Shown here piece after piece: positions 41,598 to 54,261 of a DNA stretch of 64,000 nucleotides (within the stretch, counting starts at the first letter, position 1; the number at the start of each line of letters is the position of its first letter). The position numbers and the translations under genes are program-made. A model generated the notes under the pieces. The model was not told where the DNA came from and did no database searches. It saw only the letters and a program-made list of their open reading frames with translations. The stretch is taken from contig JABFUD020000275.1 in NCBI GenBank assembly GCA_014529385.2, positions 1 to 64,000 of the forward strand. Reading direction: 5' to 3'. The DNA comes from Adiantum capillus-veneris (taxonomy: Eukaryota > Streptophyta > Polypodiopsida > Polypodiales > Pteridaceae).

Positions 41598-42194
41598 TGT
41601 GCGCTCCTTGCCGCACTGTCGAAGCAAGGGACTTGCCTAACACTGTGTGCGAGCCACAGACGACTCCAAGCACACAACTAGCTTAACTAGTAAGCTCAAA
41701 AGAGGGCAATGGTGTGTCACTCACCGCTCTATGCTCTTGCCGTGGAGGATTCCTTGCCACGAAGAAGAAGGAGACGCCGCTACGTCGCGCTTCACCGCTT
41801 CACCGCTGTCGTGCCGCCGCAATGCTCGATCACACACACACACACACACTCTCTCTCTCAAGTACACACACACACACACACTAGTACACAAGGAGATGGA
41901 GCAAGAGCACCTTTCTTGCATTGCACAAATGAGAGAATGAGTGAATTTTAGGTTTAGTTGGCTTTTATATGAGCTCACCCCATTCACACATGGGCGCCCA
42001 TGCTTAGCCAACTAATCCCTTGAATGTCCCAGTTAGAGTGTGCCTCTCATCGGCGATCACTCTTACCCTTTTCCTATTGGACCGACAAGCACGGTACCTG
42101 ACTCTACCAAATAAATAATACAATGTCCACCGTAGGTTACAACGTTCGTCTCGTAGGTGATAGGGTGTCCGTACGTGAGCCGTGAGGGTTAACA
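41598..42194 (-). repeat. 5' LTR of minus-strand Ty3-like element
   Basis: 597 bases; on the minus strand it starts TGTTAACCC (42194) and ends GCGCACA (41598). It has the GGGCGCCC palindrome (41992-41999) and TATAAAA (41963-41969) in the same positions as the 3319 LTR, but GT/GA microsatellites instead of a single GA run, and a ~60-base extra segment near the 3' end. Confidence 0.85.
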
Positions 42195-42240
42195 CCCTTT
42201 TTGGAAGATAATACAAAATTCTATTATGTTGTCTTTGCAG

Positions 42241-43129
42241 GTGAAATTGACATTCAAAATCAAGGATCCAGTGTGCCACAAGTAGACAGCAACATTGAGG
42301 AGCTATGGCCTGATGCACGAAAACGTAGGCCACTTGGAAGCTTATATTCTTTTGAGAGAGATGGAGATAAACTAGTCTTTCAATCTTCCCACATCAATAG
42401 AGAAATGCAATCACCTTTAGGAGACATCATTATAGATGAGTGTGAGACGTAAAGAAACGTGTGCAATTTACAATTGTGTGCTGCAAATATATGGTCCCTT
42501 GTTTTGAGATTTATAAGTGCAAAAACTTAAATTGTTATCATTCTTTTGAATCGTATGCAGAAAATATTTCTCATGCAATCAGCATGAAGAAACATGCACT
42601 CATTCTTGATCTTAATGGAGTTTTACTCAGCAAAGAAGACAAGAGGAATCCATGTACAGATTGTGTCAAAATTGACCTTGGTCACACCACAATTATTGTT
42701 CGCCTGGGTTGTTTTGAATTTTTGGATGAGATATGTCAGTACTTTCATGTTGGTATTTGGTCAACCATGCTACAAAAGAATGTTTGCACTTATGTGAACA
42801 CTCTTGAAAAGCATGCACATAAAAAATATCATTTCTTTATGGTATGGGGACAAGAAGATTGCTACATCCATAATCTTCGAAAAGTGTATAGACCGGATAA
42901 GCCTAATGTTGAGGCTATGTTTAAGCCTTTGTTGAGGGTTTGGTATCAGTGCAGGAATTTATGCAATACAAAGAATACATTGCTTATTGATGATAGCCCT
43001 TTCAAGGGATGTATTAACCCAAATGATAACTGCTTATATCCTGAAAGTTTTCAAGGGAGGCCTGACTATCTTCTTTGCAATGATCTTCTACCATACCTTT
43101 TAAATCTAAATAATACAGATGAAATTTGA
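42241..43129 (+). pseudogene. FCP1-like (HAD phosphatase-type) gene, unit 1
   Basis: A likely exon starts at 42241 after ...TTTGCAG and a second near 42561 after GTATGCAG; a GTAAAG donor is at 42449, although the frames do not join cleanly. The 42461-43129 ORF has ALILDLNGVLL (residue ~50), FHVGIWSTM, FFMVWGQEDCY, NTLLIDDSPFKGCINP (~177) and the plant FCP1-homology spacing. DLNG replaces the DxDx(T/V) phosphatase signature, as in a known plant subgroup. TGA at 43127 interrupts the frame; coding-like sequence continues (ISLNRLGKSPITEVHDLF). 5' exons are missing, with a retroelement LTR 46 bases upstream. Confidence 0.7.
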
Positions 43130-43640
43130 TCTGTTATTTCACTCAATCGGCTAGGAAAATCTCCAATCACAGAGGTTCATGACCTATTTACAAAGTTTCA
43201 AGACATTATGGAAGAATGGGGCATGTTCAATGTCCAAGTTCTAAGGGAAGAGCTTGACAACAATTCAGTCGAAGTGGAAAGCTCATCTTGTGCATCTTCA
43301 CAGCTACCATTGTGCAATAACAAGTTAAGTTATGTTCAAGAAAGTAGTAAACTCCTTAAGCAAGGATCCAGCTATGTTGGCATCCAAGTTTGGTGTGCCA
43401 CTATTATCTTCAAACCAGCTGAACTTGTTAAAATTGTCTCACAAAACAAAAAATTTGAGTGATCAACATGCTATTGCTTATGCTACTAGCTTGGGGTATG
43501 GTCGTGGTCATTTCATTAGCGGAGTTGCAGCAAAAGCATACATATCAAAGCTACAAAAGGTCTACTTAAGCTTATGGGTAGGACTCACTTTAGATTTATC
43601 AAAAAATATAAAAAATAAAATCAAATTTTTATCTAATCTA
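43130..43640 (+). pseudogene. 3' continuation of FCP1-like unit 1, frameshifted
   Basis: The same frame as the ORF before the TGA runs on to 43462 (SVISLNRLGKSPITEVHDLF ... EEWGMFNVQVLREELDNN), and a second frame from 43332 gives a more compact run (SLGYGRGHFISGVAAKAYIS). This looks like the protein tail after the FCP1 domain, now split by a stop and a frameshift. The terminal segment is not one I recognise. Confidence 0.45.
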
Positions 43641-44131
43641 TCATATTCGTTATTGCAGGTGGGAAAACAACCAGTAAGGGCTTGGCGTGCGCGTTGACTC
43701 AATTACCTGGAATGTTCACATACATCTAGATTGGTGGAAATGTGTTAAGAAGATTTTGACCAAAACAATGTGTTGGGCTCTAGTATTGCAGCCAAAACAA
43801 TGTGTTGGGTCCAATTATTTGAACATGAACCAAATATGTACACTTTTATATTTCATCAACTAGATGTTATTCAGCCTTGGAAAAGAAGTCTCTCTTTTAT
43901 CTTTGTGGTTGGAGCTCTTTGTACAAGATTTCTTCTGTGTATTGAAGAAAAATATTTTCTTTTGTTGTCTTCTCAAGGTTGTCTATATATATCATGGATA
44001 AAATAAATAATGTTGGTGCATAGTGTGTTAATTGAAAATAATATTTCTTCCATTGACCATCATGCCTTTTTTTTAGAACAGGAGATTCTGAAGCATATAA
44101 ATTTGATTTCAAATGTACAAAGCATTTACTA

Positions 44132-44758
44132 TTGAGGTGGAACATGTCATTGAGGACTCATAGGCCTAGAAGGAAATTGATTCCACCACCCTCAGATACT
44201 ATACGGAAACAAAGAAGAGTATTGATCCTTGAACTCAATGGTGTTTTACTTAAGACCATTGAAATGCAACATGGTGATGTATGCCCAGATTGGGGAAAAC
44301 ATATGCATCTCGTTGAAGAGAGTACAAATGTGTGGCATTTTATTCGCAAATATGCATTCACTTTCCTTGATTTTAGCATGCAATGGTTTGAGGTGTGGAT
44401 TTGGAGCACTAATAGATTGCAAAGGACTCGTCGTATTCTTGAGTTATGCTTTCCACAACACCATCAAAAATTTAATGTCATAGCAGGACAAGCAGCATGC
44501 CAAAAGACAGATCTTCTAATTGGATATCGATTTGTATACCACAAGAACTTGGATGTAGCATGGATAATTTTTCATGATCTGGATGGAAATAATACCTTAA
44601 TTTTTAACGAGGCTCTTTACAGTGTAATGTGGAATATGCCCGGAACTTACTTGATTTTTTTAAAAATGTGGAATCAATCAAATGAAGAGCTTGAAAGTTT
44701 TTTGGAGAGAACAATCACTGCATGGTTAATTGGTTGGATCTATGCAAGGGACAAATGA
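44132..44758 (+). CDS. FCP1-like unit 2, catalytically degenerate
   Basis: A 208-codon ORF starting MRWNMSLRTHRPRRKL. It follows the unit 1 domain order: VLILELNGVLL (residue ~34, first Asp replaced by Glu), FEVWIWSTNRLQRTRRIL, VIAGQAACQKT, and NNTLIFNEALYSVMWNMP, where unit 1 has DDSP (here FNEA). Both Asp-based catalytic motifs are therefore lost. The 5' start is uncertain: sequence just upstream could be an intron. It is either a pseudogene or a non-catalytic paralogue from a tandem duplication. No clear polyadenylation or further exon follows. Confidence 0.6.
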   Translation: MRWNMSLRTHRPRRKLIPPPSDTIRKQRRVLILELNGVLLKTIEMQHGDVCPDWGKHMHLVEESTNVWHFIRKYAFTFLDFSMQWFEVWIWSTNRLQRTRRILELCFPQHHQKFNVIAGQAACQKTDLLIGYRFVYHKNLDVAWIIFHDLDGNNTLIFNEALYSVMWNMPGTYLIFLKMWNQSNEELESFLERTITAWLIGWIYARDK

Positions 44759-45373
44759 GAGTATACTTGCAATATGTTGGTAAATGAAGCAGCTTGTGAT
44801 AGAGAAACCTTGTACGTATTGGAGCAATACATGAGAAAACGCAAAGTTTAATGATGTATTTATAGTCATTGAGCCTCTTGACATAGTATCATTTCCTCAG
44901 ATGAGTTGTACAATACTTGGATCCATGTAAATATGTGAATTGAATTTTATTTTTTATCTTGGTGTTTCTAAACACCACACTATTTTGAGGTCCCTTCAAT
45001 TCTAAAATTTGTTTTTGATTATTGTAGATTCTTTTTATGAGTGTTGATATAGCCAATTCTTTAACGTTAATGTCTCAAATCTGAGCTATTGATTCAAAGA
45101 ACTTTTTCTATTTGAATAATGTAGTATAATGCAAATTGAGTTAGTGCCATGCTTCCCTCATTCTTTTGATGTCATTGTAGTTGATGCATATAAGTTTTTA
45201 TATAAATACACATATCCCTATAGATATGTGTTAAGGGGTATATGAAACATAGAGTGTAACCATGAATAGATGATAGCTCAAACTACACAAAAATACTAAG
45301 TTTTTTAATAGCGTTATAAGAAATGGGACTTGAATAATTCCCAAAATTCCTAAATAGGTCTTAGGGGGGATCA
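44759..45373. other. No recognisable gene
   Basis: AT-rich. It may include the 3' untranslated region of the FCP1-like unit 2. Confidence 0.45.
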
Positions 45374-45870
45374 TTGCCGCCAGAATTAGATGCTTTTTCA
45401 GACTCAGATTGGGTTGGTTGTTTTGACATGCGAGTATCCACAAGTGGTTTTTGTTTCATGCTTGGTAGTTCATGTATATCATGGTTGAGCAAGAAGAAAC
45501 CTCCTGTGGCCACTTTGAGTTGTGAGACTGAGTACAGGGCAATCTTCACAGCTATGGTTGAGTGTGTATGGCTCAGACGACTTATAGCTGATTTGGGTGT
45601 TGGACAGGATACTGCTGCCAAACTATCTACACTGACAGTCAAAGTGCATTGGAAATTGCAAAGAACCCAGTTTTTCATGCTCGCACAAAGCACAATGAGG
45701 TGCATTACCACTATGTCAGTTAGAGGCTCTCAGCATGAGAGATTAGCTTGGCTTATGTGCCAACACAAGACAACCTTGCAGATCTTTTCACAAAGGCATT
45801 GTCTCGTGAGAAGCTCGAAGCTTTCTACAAAGCTTTGGGCTTACTCCCCTTTGTGTACTGATCATGTCCT
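45374..45870 (+). pseudogene. pol: Copia RNase H fragment
   Basis: The + strand reads LDAFSDSDWVGC, STSGFCFMLG, ISWLSKKKPPVATLSCETEY and WLRRLIADLGV, the typical plant copia RNase H. After a frame change it continues as DSQSALEIAKNP-like and ends with an LADLFTKALSREKLEAFYK-like tail. Upstream RT is absent; the match begins abruptly at 45380. Followed by a polypurine tract and the 3' LTR. Confidence 0.85.
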
Positions 45871-45926
45871 TAGGGCATGGCACTTCCCTTTACTCATGTG
45901 CCAGCTCTCATTCACCACATCACTCC

Positions 45927-45934
45927 AGGGGGGA
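45927..45934 (+). other. Polypurine tract
   Basis: AGGGGGGA directly before the LTR start at 45937. Confidence 0.75.
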
Positions 45935-45936
45935 TT

Positions 45937-46161
45937 TGTTACCATATACATGTGGTAGTGATGTGTGAACACACTAGGACCATCGGGGCATTTTTTCTCT
46001 CTTTAGGAGGTTTTCTCCCCCGTGCATTGTATATCCGCCCATCACTCTAGGTCTATATATATTTCCATTGCACACTAAGTAACACACTCTCTTTTGTGTG
46101 CCTTGAGCTTCCTTCATCTTCTCCAAGCTGTGTGCGTTTCTCTGCAACCCTAATTCCAACA
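45937..46161 (+). repeat. Copia LTR, 3' position
   Basis: 225 bases, TGTTACCATA to TTCCAACA; homologous to 17866-18077 but diverged by roughly 15 percent by eye. It has the polypurine tract and RNase H on its 5' side, so it is a 3' LTR. Confidence 0.85.
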
Positions 46162-46382
46162 AGATTCTCTATTACCTATGAGGGGACGTAACCTGCAAGC
46201 AACACTTGAGCTAAAACTACCCTATATATGTAACCACACATACATAACGTACATAAACCCCTACATACAGAGTTTTGAGTATTTCCAAAATCCCCCCTAT
46301 CTTAAGTATACTAATCCTATTATATTGCTGAACTAAAAATAAAATAATCAGTCCTTTACTAAATTTTACCAACAAGTACACG
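46162..46382. other. Spacer before copy B
   Basis: No gene. It separates the copia LTR from the start of the giant repeat. Confidence 0.6.
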
Positions 46383-49300
46383 TCACCTACACGTGCCATA
46401 GTAGATTCTACCTTACTCTTGGAGGAACATGGAGATGTTGTGAAGGTGTTGATGGAACTTAAGATTATTATGGTTGAAAATTGAAAGCTCTCAACTTACT
46501 TGCGACAAAAATATGCGAAGTTAATGGACATAGTGTGATTTCCAAATACAATTGCATCTCTACATCTCTCAAAATTGTGAATAAAAGATGAAAATTTAAT
46601 GGATAAAGCTTCAAACAATGTGATTTTCAGTCTTAAATACAATTGCATGCTATTGCAAGACAAAGAATCCATCTTGACTAATCAAATGTAAGAAACTTCT
46701 CTTGAAATTACCAACAATGAATTTTACAAAGAGCACAGGCTACTCCCCATTCTCAAATTTTCTTTCAATCATCTTACCATGCAATCCTCCTTTTTCACAG
46801 CTCTCCACCAGTTAAGTCTTTCTTTGGCTCTTTCTTACCCTCTTTCCCTACTGCAGCCTAGTATGATTAATGACATTGAAACCATGAGCTTGGCAGTGGC
46901 TGCTGCAACCAAAAGTGCAATCTCAAGTAGCAAGAAAGAATTTATGGTTGCAACATAGATATGGTAACATGTTGAAATGAAGAACTACAAACAACAGTGG
47001 AACTTGAAATGGGTAATCATGCACTACCTGTTGTCAAAAGTGTGACTTAGAGATTCTATAGATTTTCCTCGTGAAGGAAACAACTGTCTTTTATAGAAAC
47101 TCAAGGACATAAATCTGTTGGTAAGCTAATCCCTTCTAAAATGCATTCACCTAAAGCTTTTGATAATCTATTCCCTTCTCCAAATTCATTCACCTATACT
47201 TGCACCAAAAAAGGGCTGGGTTGTTTTAACCAGATGTGCTAAAAGACCTTTCTCCAATTTCAATCACCTTGCACCTTATGCAAGACTCATGGGAGGAGGA
47301 CCAAAATAGCTAAAGGTCCAAATCCTCATTGAAGGTTTTTCTTTATTTCTCTATTAATTATTCCAATTGTGAATTTGAATGTCAATGAGGTATAATGCAT
47401 GAAACATAAGCACTAATTCCATAAGTAGATCAAATTTAATCACTAGATCAAGCTTGATTATTTTTTCCTTATAAAGACATTCACATAAATGTCAAAAATA
47501 GAGAAGTAGAATGCATTAATCAATAATCATTGATTCAATAATTTTAACTTTGAATGTTATGAATTTACAACTTGTAGCTAGACAAATATAAAACTACATT
47601 TTAGAAATTAGCACTATCAAAAGGTAAGAAGACTTTTAACTCTTATGGGAGAACTGCATCAGGGAGGTGGCATCCATCAAGGATACCATCATTCTTTAAG
47701 AAAAGTATTGTATGAAAGAATCAACTTGTTAGAAAGACCGTGAAAGATCCATGAGCTAAATACAATCTGCTCTTGAGCAGAGCCTCTAGGTGCAAGCTAG
47801 CAGCAACCCAATCAGTGATTGACCCATCAAATATATATCATTCTAGGTAGCATGCAAGGGATGTTAAGGTGACCAATGACCTGCAACAAAGATATACGAT
47901 CACACTCAATTCACATATGGGTCATGTTGTTCTTATCCCTAGCAAACCCACACCCTACAAGATATTGGAAAAATATTTACGTGAACATGCATTGAAAGCA
48001 TGACCTTTACAAAAATGGGTAAATGATTCATAACTTTGGAGAGAAATCCAACTCATTTGATCATTGGAAGCAGCTCCTCCATGAATATATGAGAGTGCTA
48101 TAAGATGCCTATCACCAAAGATGCATGTTCAATGGAGAGCAAACCTACTTGCTTTGAGAATGTGTTTTTGAATGGACATGAAAGAGCTACAGAGAATCTC
48201 AAATGATCCACTACATGGACTATACATGTATAATCTAAGTTACTAAAACGTCAATGTAAGCACTAATCAAAACTAAGTATTTGTGACATTCAACATGACC
48301 ATTCCAGGCCTAGGTGCAGCTCTAGAAATTTAGCTTTCAATCATCACAAAGGTTGAAACTAGACAAATAGATGCAGTTATAAATATTTCAAAGACACCAT
48401 GTAACTACACATGGTCCAAAAGGAAACAACCCACAAACACGGCTAAATAGTCCTAAAAAGCTAGCACCTCTATAATGAGACAAATAGGTTTCTCATAAGT
48501 AGCATACTTGTGCTTTGGAGACATCAAATAGGCAAGTTTTTTCCCTTGTGACTTGGCAAGAAGAGCAAGGAGATAACCTCTCAAGCTCTGCTTTTCTTCT
48601 TGATTCTCTAAGGTAAAAAACCTTCATGTTGCATTCACTAATGCATGGGGGAATAAAAAGGGCTTAGATTAAAGAAAAGATCCACAGATAGATGCCTTGA
48701 AGCACCTTGCATGTGGGGAGATGCAGCATTTAAAGAGCGTCGATTGAAAATATGTGTAACCTGCAAGATACAAAAAAGAAGCATTATGAACCAAAATGAT
48801 AAGATTCCATCAGTCAAGTTTAAGCATACCACAAAATTTTTCACCAACTACAAGAAATATGCACAGAAGATTGAAAAAAATACATGTAACATGAGTGGAA
48901 GCAAGCGATTAGACTCACAACAATAGCAAAAGAAAAATCATAATGGCTAAACAATAATTGAACCTCACAACAGTAGCAAGAGTTATGGAAAACTTTAATG
49001 TTTTCTAGAATGACTTCATCTTGGCCTTGATATGGACCTTCTATAGAGTTTTTTATGTTTACCATCCCTAGGAAATTTGAGGGTGGATGATCTAGAGTGC
49101 ACTTGTCCCTGCAATTTAGCTCTTTGGAGCACACTGATTTGCAGTGAAAACTCTTTGTAGAAAAATATTGGTGTGTTCAATTTAGATCTAAGAAAATACA
49201 CTCTCAACAAAAGCTTGATGAGTTTTGAGCTCACATGTGCACGCATGCAAACAACACAACAAAGACTCATTTTGGGTCAGACATGCAAGCGTAAACATCC

Positions 49301-49716
49301 TACACCAAGATCAATGCAAGTAGCTACACACCATTCCCTATGCCATATGATAAAACATTTTTGAAAGCAATGTTGACAAACCTAACCTCATCAATGATGG
49401 AGTCAAGCAAAGGTGAGTGTGAGCCGTTGCCAGATCTTGCGGCCTTGAGAGGAAGCACAACAGCTCAAAAACAAAGGTGAATATGTGGTTAGGTTGGTGT
49501 CTTTGATGTTTTTGCTATGGGAACAACTGCACGAGGGAATACCAAGAACAAGGGCCATTGCATCCAGGTGCGAGCTCTTGAGAGAGAGAGAGTACAACAA
49601 AGACATCACCTCCAAGGGAAAGGGCAAGACACATAGCAAAGCTACAGGCTCCATTACTACTGTTGGGAGAGGGGAAGAATAACATGAGTGGGTAAATGAT
49701 AAAATTTCTCATAAAC

Positions 49717-50030
49717 TGTTAACCCTGACAGCTCACGAACACCCTATCACCTACGACAGACACCGTATTATTTATTTGGTAGAGTTAAAGACCGGGCTTG
49801 TTGGTCCAATAGGAAAAAGGGTAAGAGTGATCGCCGGTGACAGGTGCACTCTAACAGGAACATTCAAGGGTTAGTTGGCTAAGTATGGGCGCCCAAGTGT
49901 GAATGGGGCGAGCTCATATAAAAGTCACCTAAACCTAAAAATCATGCATTCTCTCATTTGTGCAATTGAAGAGTGCTCTTGCTCCATCTCCATCTTCTTC
50001 TTCTTCATCTCCTTGTGTGTGTGTATGCGT

Positions 50031-50124
<94 letters not shown>

Positions 50125-50260
50125 AAGCATTACAACGATGGCACAGCGGCGGCGAAGCGGTTGAGTGAGACGCAACGGTGGTTCCTTCTTCTTTGCAGTG
50201 AGGAATCCTCCACAAAGGGGAGCATAGGTCGATGATCGACACGTGCAAAAAATGCGCACA
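49717..50260 (+). repeat. 5' LTR of Ty3-like element (copy B)
   Basis: As 3319-3860, with the TATA box at 49917-49923 and (GA)44 at 50035-50122. Confidence 0.85.
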
Positions 50261-50264
50261 TTTT

Positions 50265-50282
50265 TGGCGCCGTTGCTGGGGA
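50265..50282 (+). other. Primer binding site, tRNA-Asp type (copy B)
   Basis: Same 18 bases as 3865-3882. Confidence 0.8.
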
Positions 50283-51020
50283 AATGCCTTACACTAAGCT
50301 CGAGTAGCACTCTATGCTGTGTTGTGGTGCAATTTCAAATGTAGGAAAGGTAGAGAAGGAAGGTGTGTGTTGAGAAGAAGTTTGTTTTGCTGCTGTGTAT
50401 TGTTTTGCTAATAAGGTATAGAAAGTACTGTGTTTTTTCTGTTCATAAGGTGTTTTCTCTGTGATAAGGTGTTAGAATTAAGGTAGTAGATCCATAATGT
50501 TAGTTCTGTGTAAAGTACAGTAAGTAGTTCTATTAACTAATGAGTTGTTGTAGTAGTGTGTTAGTGTGTAACAGTAGCTCTATTAGTTGTAAGTAGGTAG
50601 GTTAGGTGTATGTGTGCTCGCGCACACAGCATGACCGCGTCGACCTTATCCTAGAAAATAAAAAATAAAATAAATAAAATAAAAATAAAATTTAGAGGTA
50701 GGACCAAGCTCAGGAATATTTTCCAGGCCCAAGCCCAAGCCCAAGCCCAAGTCCAAGCCCACGATCAGGCTCAGGCCTTAGTCCCCCTTTAAAATTACAT
50801 ATTTTAGTCTCACGTGTAGGTAAAATTTGACCTTTTTGAGAGCCAATGGAGCTTCGGGTAACCGAACGCAGTTCTATAAAGCAACCACAATCCCCTGAGC
50901 AATTTGCTTGTTTTGAGCTATCACATGCTCTAATCCAAAACCAATCATTAAAAAACATCAAAAAACGAGTGAAAACGGACGCCTAAAAAGTAAGCGGTTA
51001 ACCTTCGAGGTTATTCGCCG

Positions 51021-52573
51021 ATGCTTGTAGGGGGCCAGAGGCACATGCATCTACACTCTGGTCATGTGCTAGAGGCCGAGCAACTAGAGAGCATTTTGAC
51101 TTATGCGAGTTCTCAATATCCACCTACCTTATGTTCCGAGCCCTCGACGGGGACCCAAGGTAGTACAAACCAAGACCCAAACATAGTGGCTAGTGACTCT
51201 TCCTCTGACTACGACGTCATGGAGGGTTTCCCAATGCCTAATCCAGATAGCTCAAGCCAATACATGCATGCCATGGGTCCACGGTCTGGGCTGAGCGTGC
51301 TTAGCCGCTTGAAGGAAACCTTTAGTAGAGCCACTCGCTCCGAACATGGAGCTAACGATGTAAATGAGGGGGGCGGGGAAGTAAATTATCCATTCATGAC
51401 CAACGTAGACCTCATGCTCTTGGAAAGTGTACACGTGAATACTCCATTCACTGCACCCCCTGACTCTTCCCCTTCAAGGTTATATTACCTTATGGTAGAA
51501 GCCTTGCCGAAGTTCAAGAGGTTGAGCGATATATCATTGCGGCTAGGGAAAAGGAAATTGAGAGCTTACGCAAGGCGGAGCAACAAAGAGAGTTAAAAGC
51601 GAAAGCCCCTATGTCAATACCTTTGCTAGGAGAGCAACCGAGTGCTCCTAAATTAGCGACCACTAAGGGTCAACCATAGAGAGCCACATTGCATCTAGTT
51701 CAAAAGACACCCCTAGCACCTCAAGCCTAGATGGGGCCTTCCTAAATGAGAACAAGGAGTACGAACTACAAACAAAAACTCTAACCGACCTATACATAGG
51801 TCACATCTATCACGTGGGTTGGTTAGATGTCCTCCAGTCCACAACGGGTGCTACTAGTTTGGAGGATCAACAACAAAGAGTTTGTGAGGTCATCCATAGG
51901 GTTATTGAGCTAGAGAGACAGAACAAGGGGATCCACATGCCTTCAACGGGTCTCATGAGATTCTTGGATACAAGGAAGGCTAAACAACCAACCTTATCGC
52001 AAATGGAGACTCCCTCTGTAAATCCGATGGATCCCCCATATGTTGTTTCGCCAGGGGTCTCAGTGCAATCTGAGCCCACCGGTGATAGCTTTACTTTTCC
52101 AAGTCTAGCTCATCTTTCCCTTGATGACACCACGGCTACCATGCCTACCCCAATGATGGGCATGCCAGGAAACACGCCATGGATCTCATTTTTTATTAAA
52201 GCACCACTACATGGTAGCTCAATGCCTGCAACAGTACCTACAAATGTGTACCAATCGTATACACCCATGGGTCATCGCACTCATGTATTCCCTACCCCTC
52301 CCATTTTTTCAACAACCCATGCTCCACAACCCCTCCCATTTCCATGGGACCATGCCGGATAGCATTAGCATGTCACATCCGACATCTGCTATGCCTAGGG
52401 ACACATATATGAACTTTGGACCACCACATGGCACAACACCGTACCCAACGTGGAGCCCAAGGGCTTCCTACGTGCCAAGCCCAATGCCAATACCTACTCT
52501 GCATGTAGTCTCTGGAGCGCCTTCACCCACAGTGCCTGCTCACTTAGGTGACTTGGAAACATTTTCTTAAGCT
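51021..52573 (+). pseudogene. gag: Gag N-terminal region (copy B)
   Basis: As 4621-6173. The extra C near 51455 opens the first frame to 191 codons (51021-51596), but this does not restore the Gag reading seen in the minus-strand relative, since the correct downstream frame (EVQEVERYIIAAREKEIESL) is still another one. The next open stretches are 51814-52362 and 52211-52570. Confidence 0.7.
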
Positions 52574-53064
52574 CTCGGCCAATATATGCTAAGAAATATG
52601 CATAACAGGCCTGATAGAGAACCTAGAAGTAAAGCAGTACAAATAGCCAAGCTCACACAAAAATTTAGTGGAGATGGGGATGTGAGAAAGCATATCGAAC
52701 TGTTTTTGAACAAATATGTGAGTCTCTATTAGAACACAATGACCTGCATAAGAGTAATGCTTTAAGCCTAACCTTAAGTGGGAAGGCTAGGGATTGGTAT
52801 AGAACCCTAAGGGTGGAAGAAAAAATGATTTACCCTACTCTTAGGACACTATTCTTAAAAGAATACATACAAGAGGGAGTGCTTTGGGGTGTAGCCTCTC
52901 AGCTCCAGAAAGCCCAACAAGAGGAAGGAGAGTCAGTGAGAGACTTAATTAGTCACTTGAAGCATTTTAATTCTCGTTGTAATTCAAGTGAGCGCTTCAA
53001 TAATAATCAATTCTTGATAGATTCATTAGGGGATTACAACATGAGGATATCTACAATGGCCTAG
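52574..53064 (+). pseudogene. gag: Retrotransposon gag core domain (copy B)
   Basis: As 6181-6664. A one-base deletion near 52587 changes the frame at the start, and the 61-codon ORF of copy A is not present. Confidence 0.7.
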
Positions 53065-53114
53065 TCATTAGAGGTATCACCACTTGGGAAGCAGTCACCA
53101 CCAATGCGATCCAA

Positions 53115-54261
53115 TTGGAGGATAATTTAATTATTCAAGGAGAAAGAGTGTTTGTTGAGCCTAAATCTATTAGCTCGCAAGCATCGGGGCATTGGCCAAT
53201 GACTCTAAATTCTATTGCTAAGGAGCCAAAGATATCTGAGATGACTTTAACAGATCCCACCAAGGCCATTCAAGAGAGTCTTAGAGACAATCGTGCTCCG
53301 CAAAACAATTATATGTATCCAAGAAGGGAGCAATGGTGCTCACTATGCTATGGAACTCATAGTACCAGTGAATGCCCTACTTTTAGAGTAAAATTCAATG
53401 GGAACTGCAATGCTTGTGGGAGGTATGGTCATCACGCTAAGGATTGCATAGTATTTAATCATGCGATGGACAATAGACCAACTTTAGCATGGAAAAACAC
53501 ACCTCAAGTGCCTCCATTGATGCCGGCCTCACCTCTTGAACAAATGTCACAACACATGGTCCCTCAGGCCCAAAATGTTGTTCAAACAACACCCTTACCA
53601 CCTCCAATGCTAGGACCGCAACCACCACATCCGAGAATAACTTCTATGAATCAAGTGGGTTGTGAGTCATCTATTGCTTGTTTGGAAGGCTGTGAGGAAG
53701 ATATAGACCCTAATATTGCCTATGGGATGGATGCGTTTGAAGAAAGTCCACAATACTACATGGAGGACTATTGGGGACAAGTCAAACATGTCTATCAAGT
53801 AGCTGCTCTTGCTGAAAGAGGCCAAAATATCAATTACACTGCTACAAGACCACCTCTTCAATGCTATGAGTGTGGAGGTCCACATCGTGTGGCCGAGTGT
53901 CCTATTAGGCTACAAAAGAACGCTAAATTAATGCAAACCAATCAAGCGAGCACGTCTACAATGTCGATACTCATGTGTAATAAGATGTGGCATAGATCAT
54001 TTGATTGACCAATGTCCAAATAATCCAACTGCACCGAATATCACCCCATTAAACTTGATTGAGGTTACCGAGGAGCCATCACAAAGAACACCTGTGGTAC
54101 CAATAAACGTACTCATACGATCGATGCTCCAAAAAAAAAATTATATTCTTGAGAAAAGAGACATGACATCAATTGCCCAATCTCAGAAAAAGAAGAAAAC
54201 ACGAAGGAAGAGATCACAAAAAGCAGTGAAGTCACAGACCCCAGTTCAAAGACCAACGTAG
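53115..54261 (+). CDS. gag: Gag nucleocapsid with multiple zinc knuckles (copy B)
   Basis: As 6715-7861, with the same knuckles; two amino acid differences from copy A. Confidence 0.75.

Noticed and set aside
43127-43129. TGA in the FCP1-like frame as selenocysteine or readthrough
   Set aside because: Land plants do not use selenocysteine. A nearby frameshift and the degenerate neighbour point to ordinary decay.
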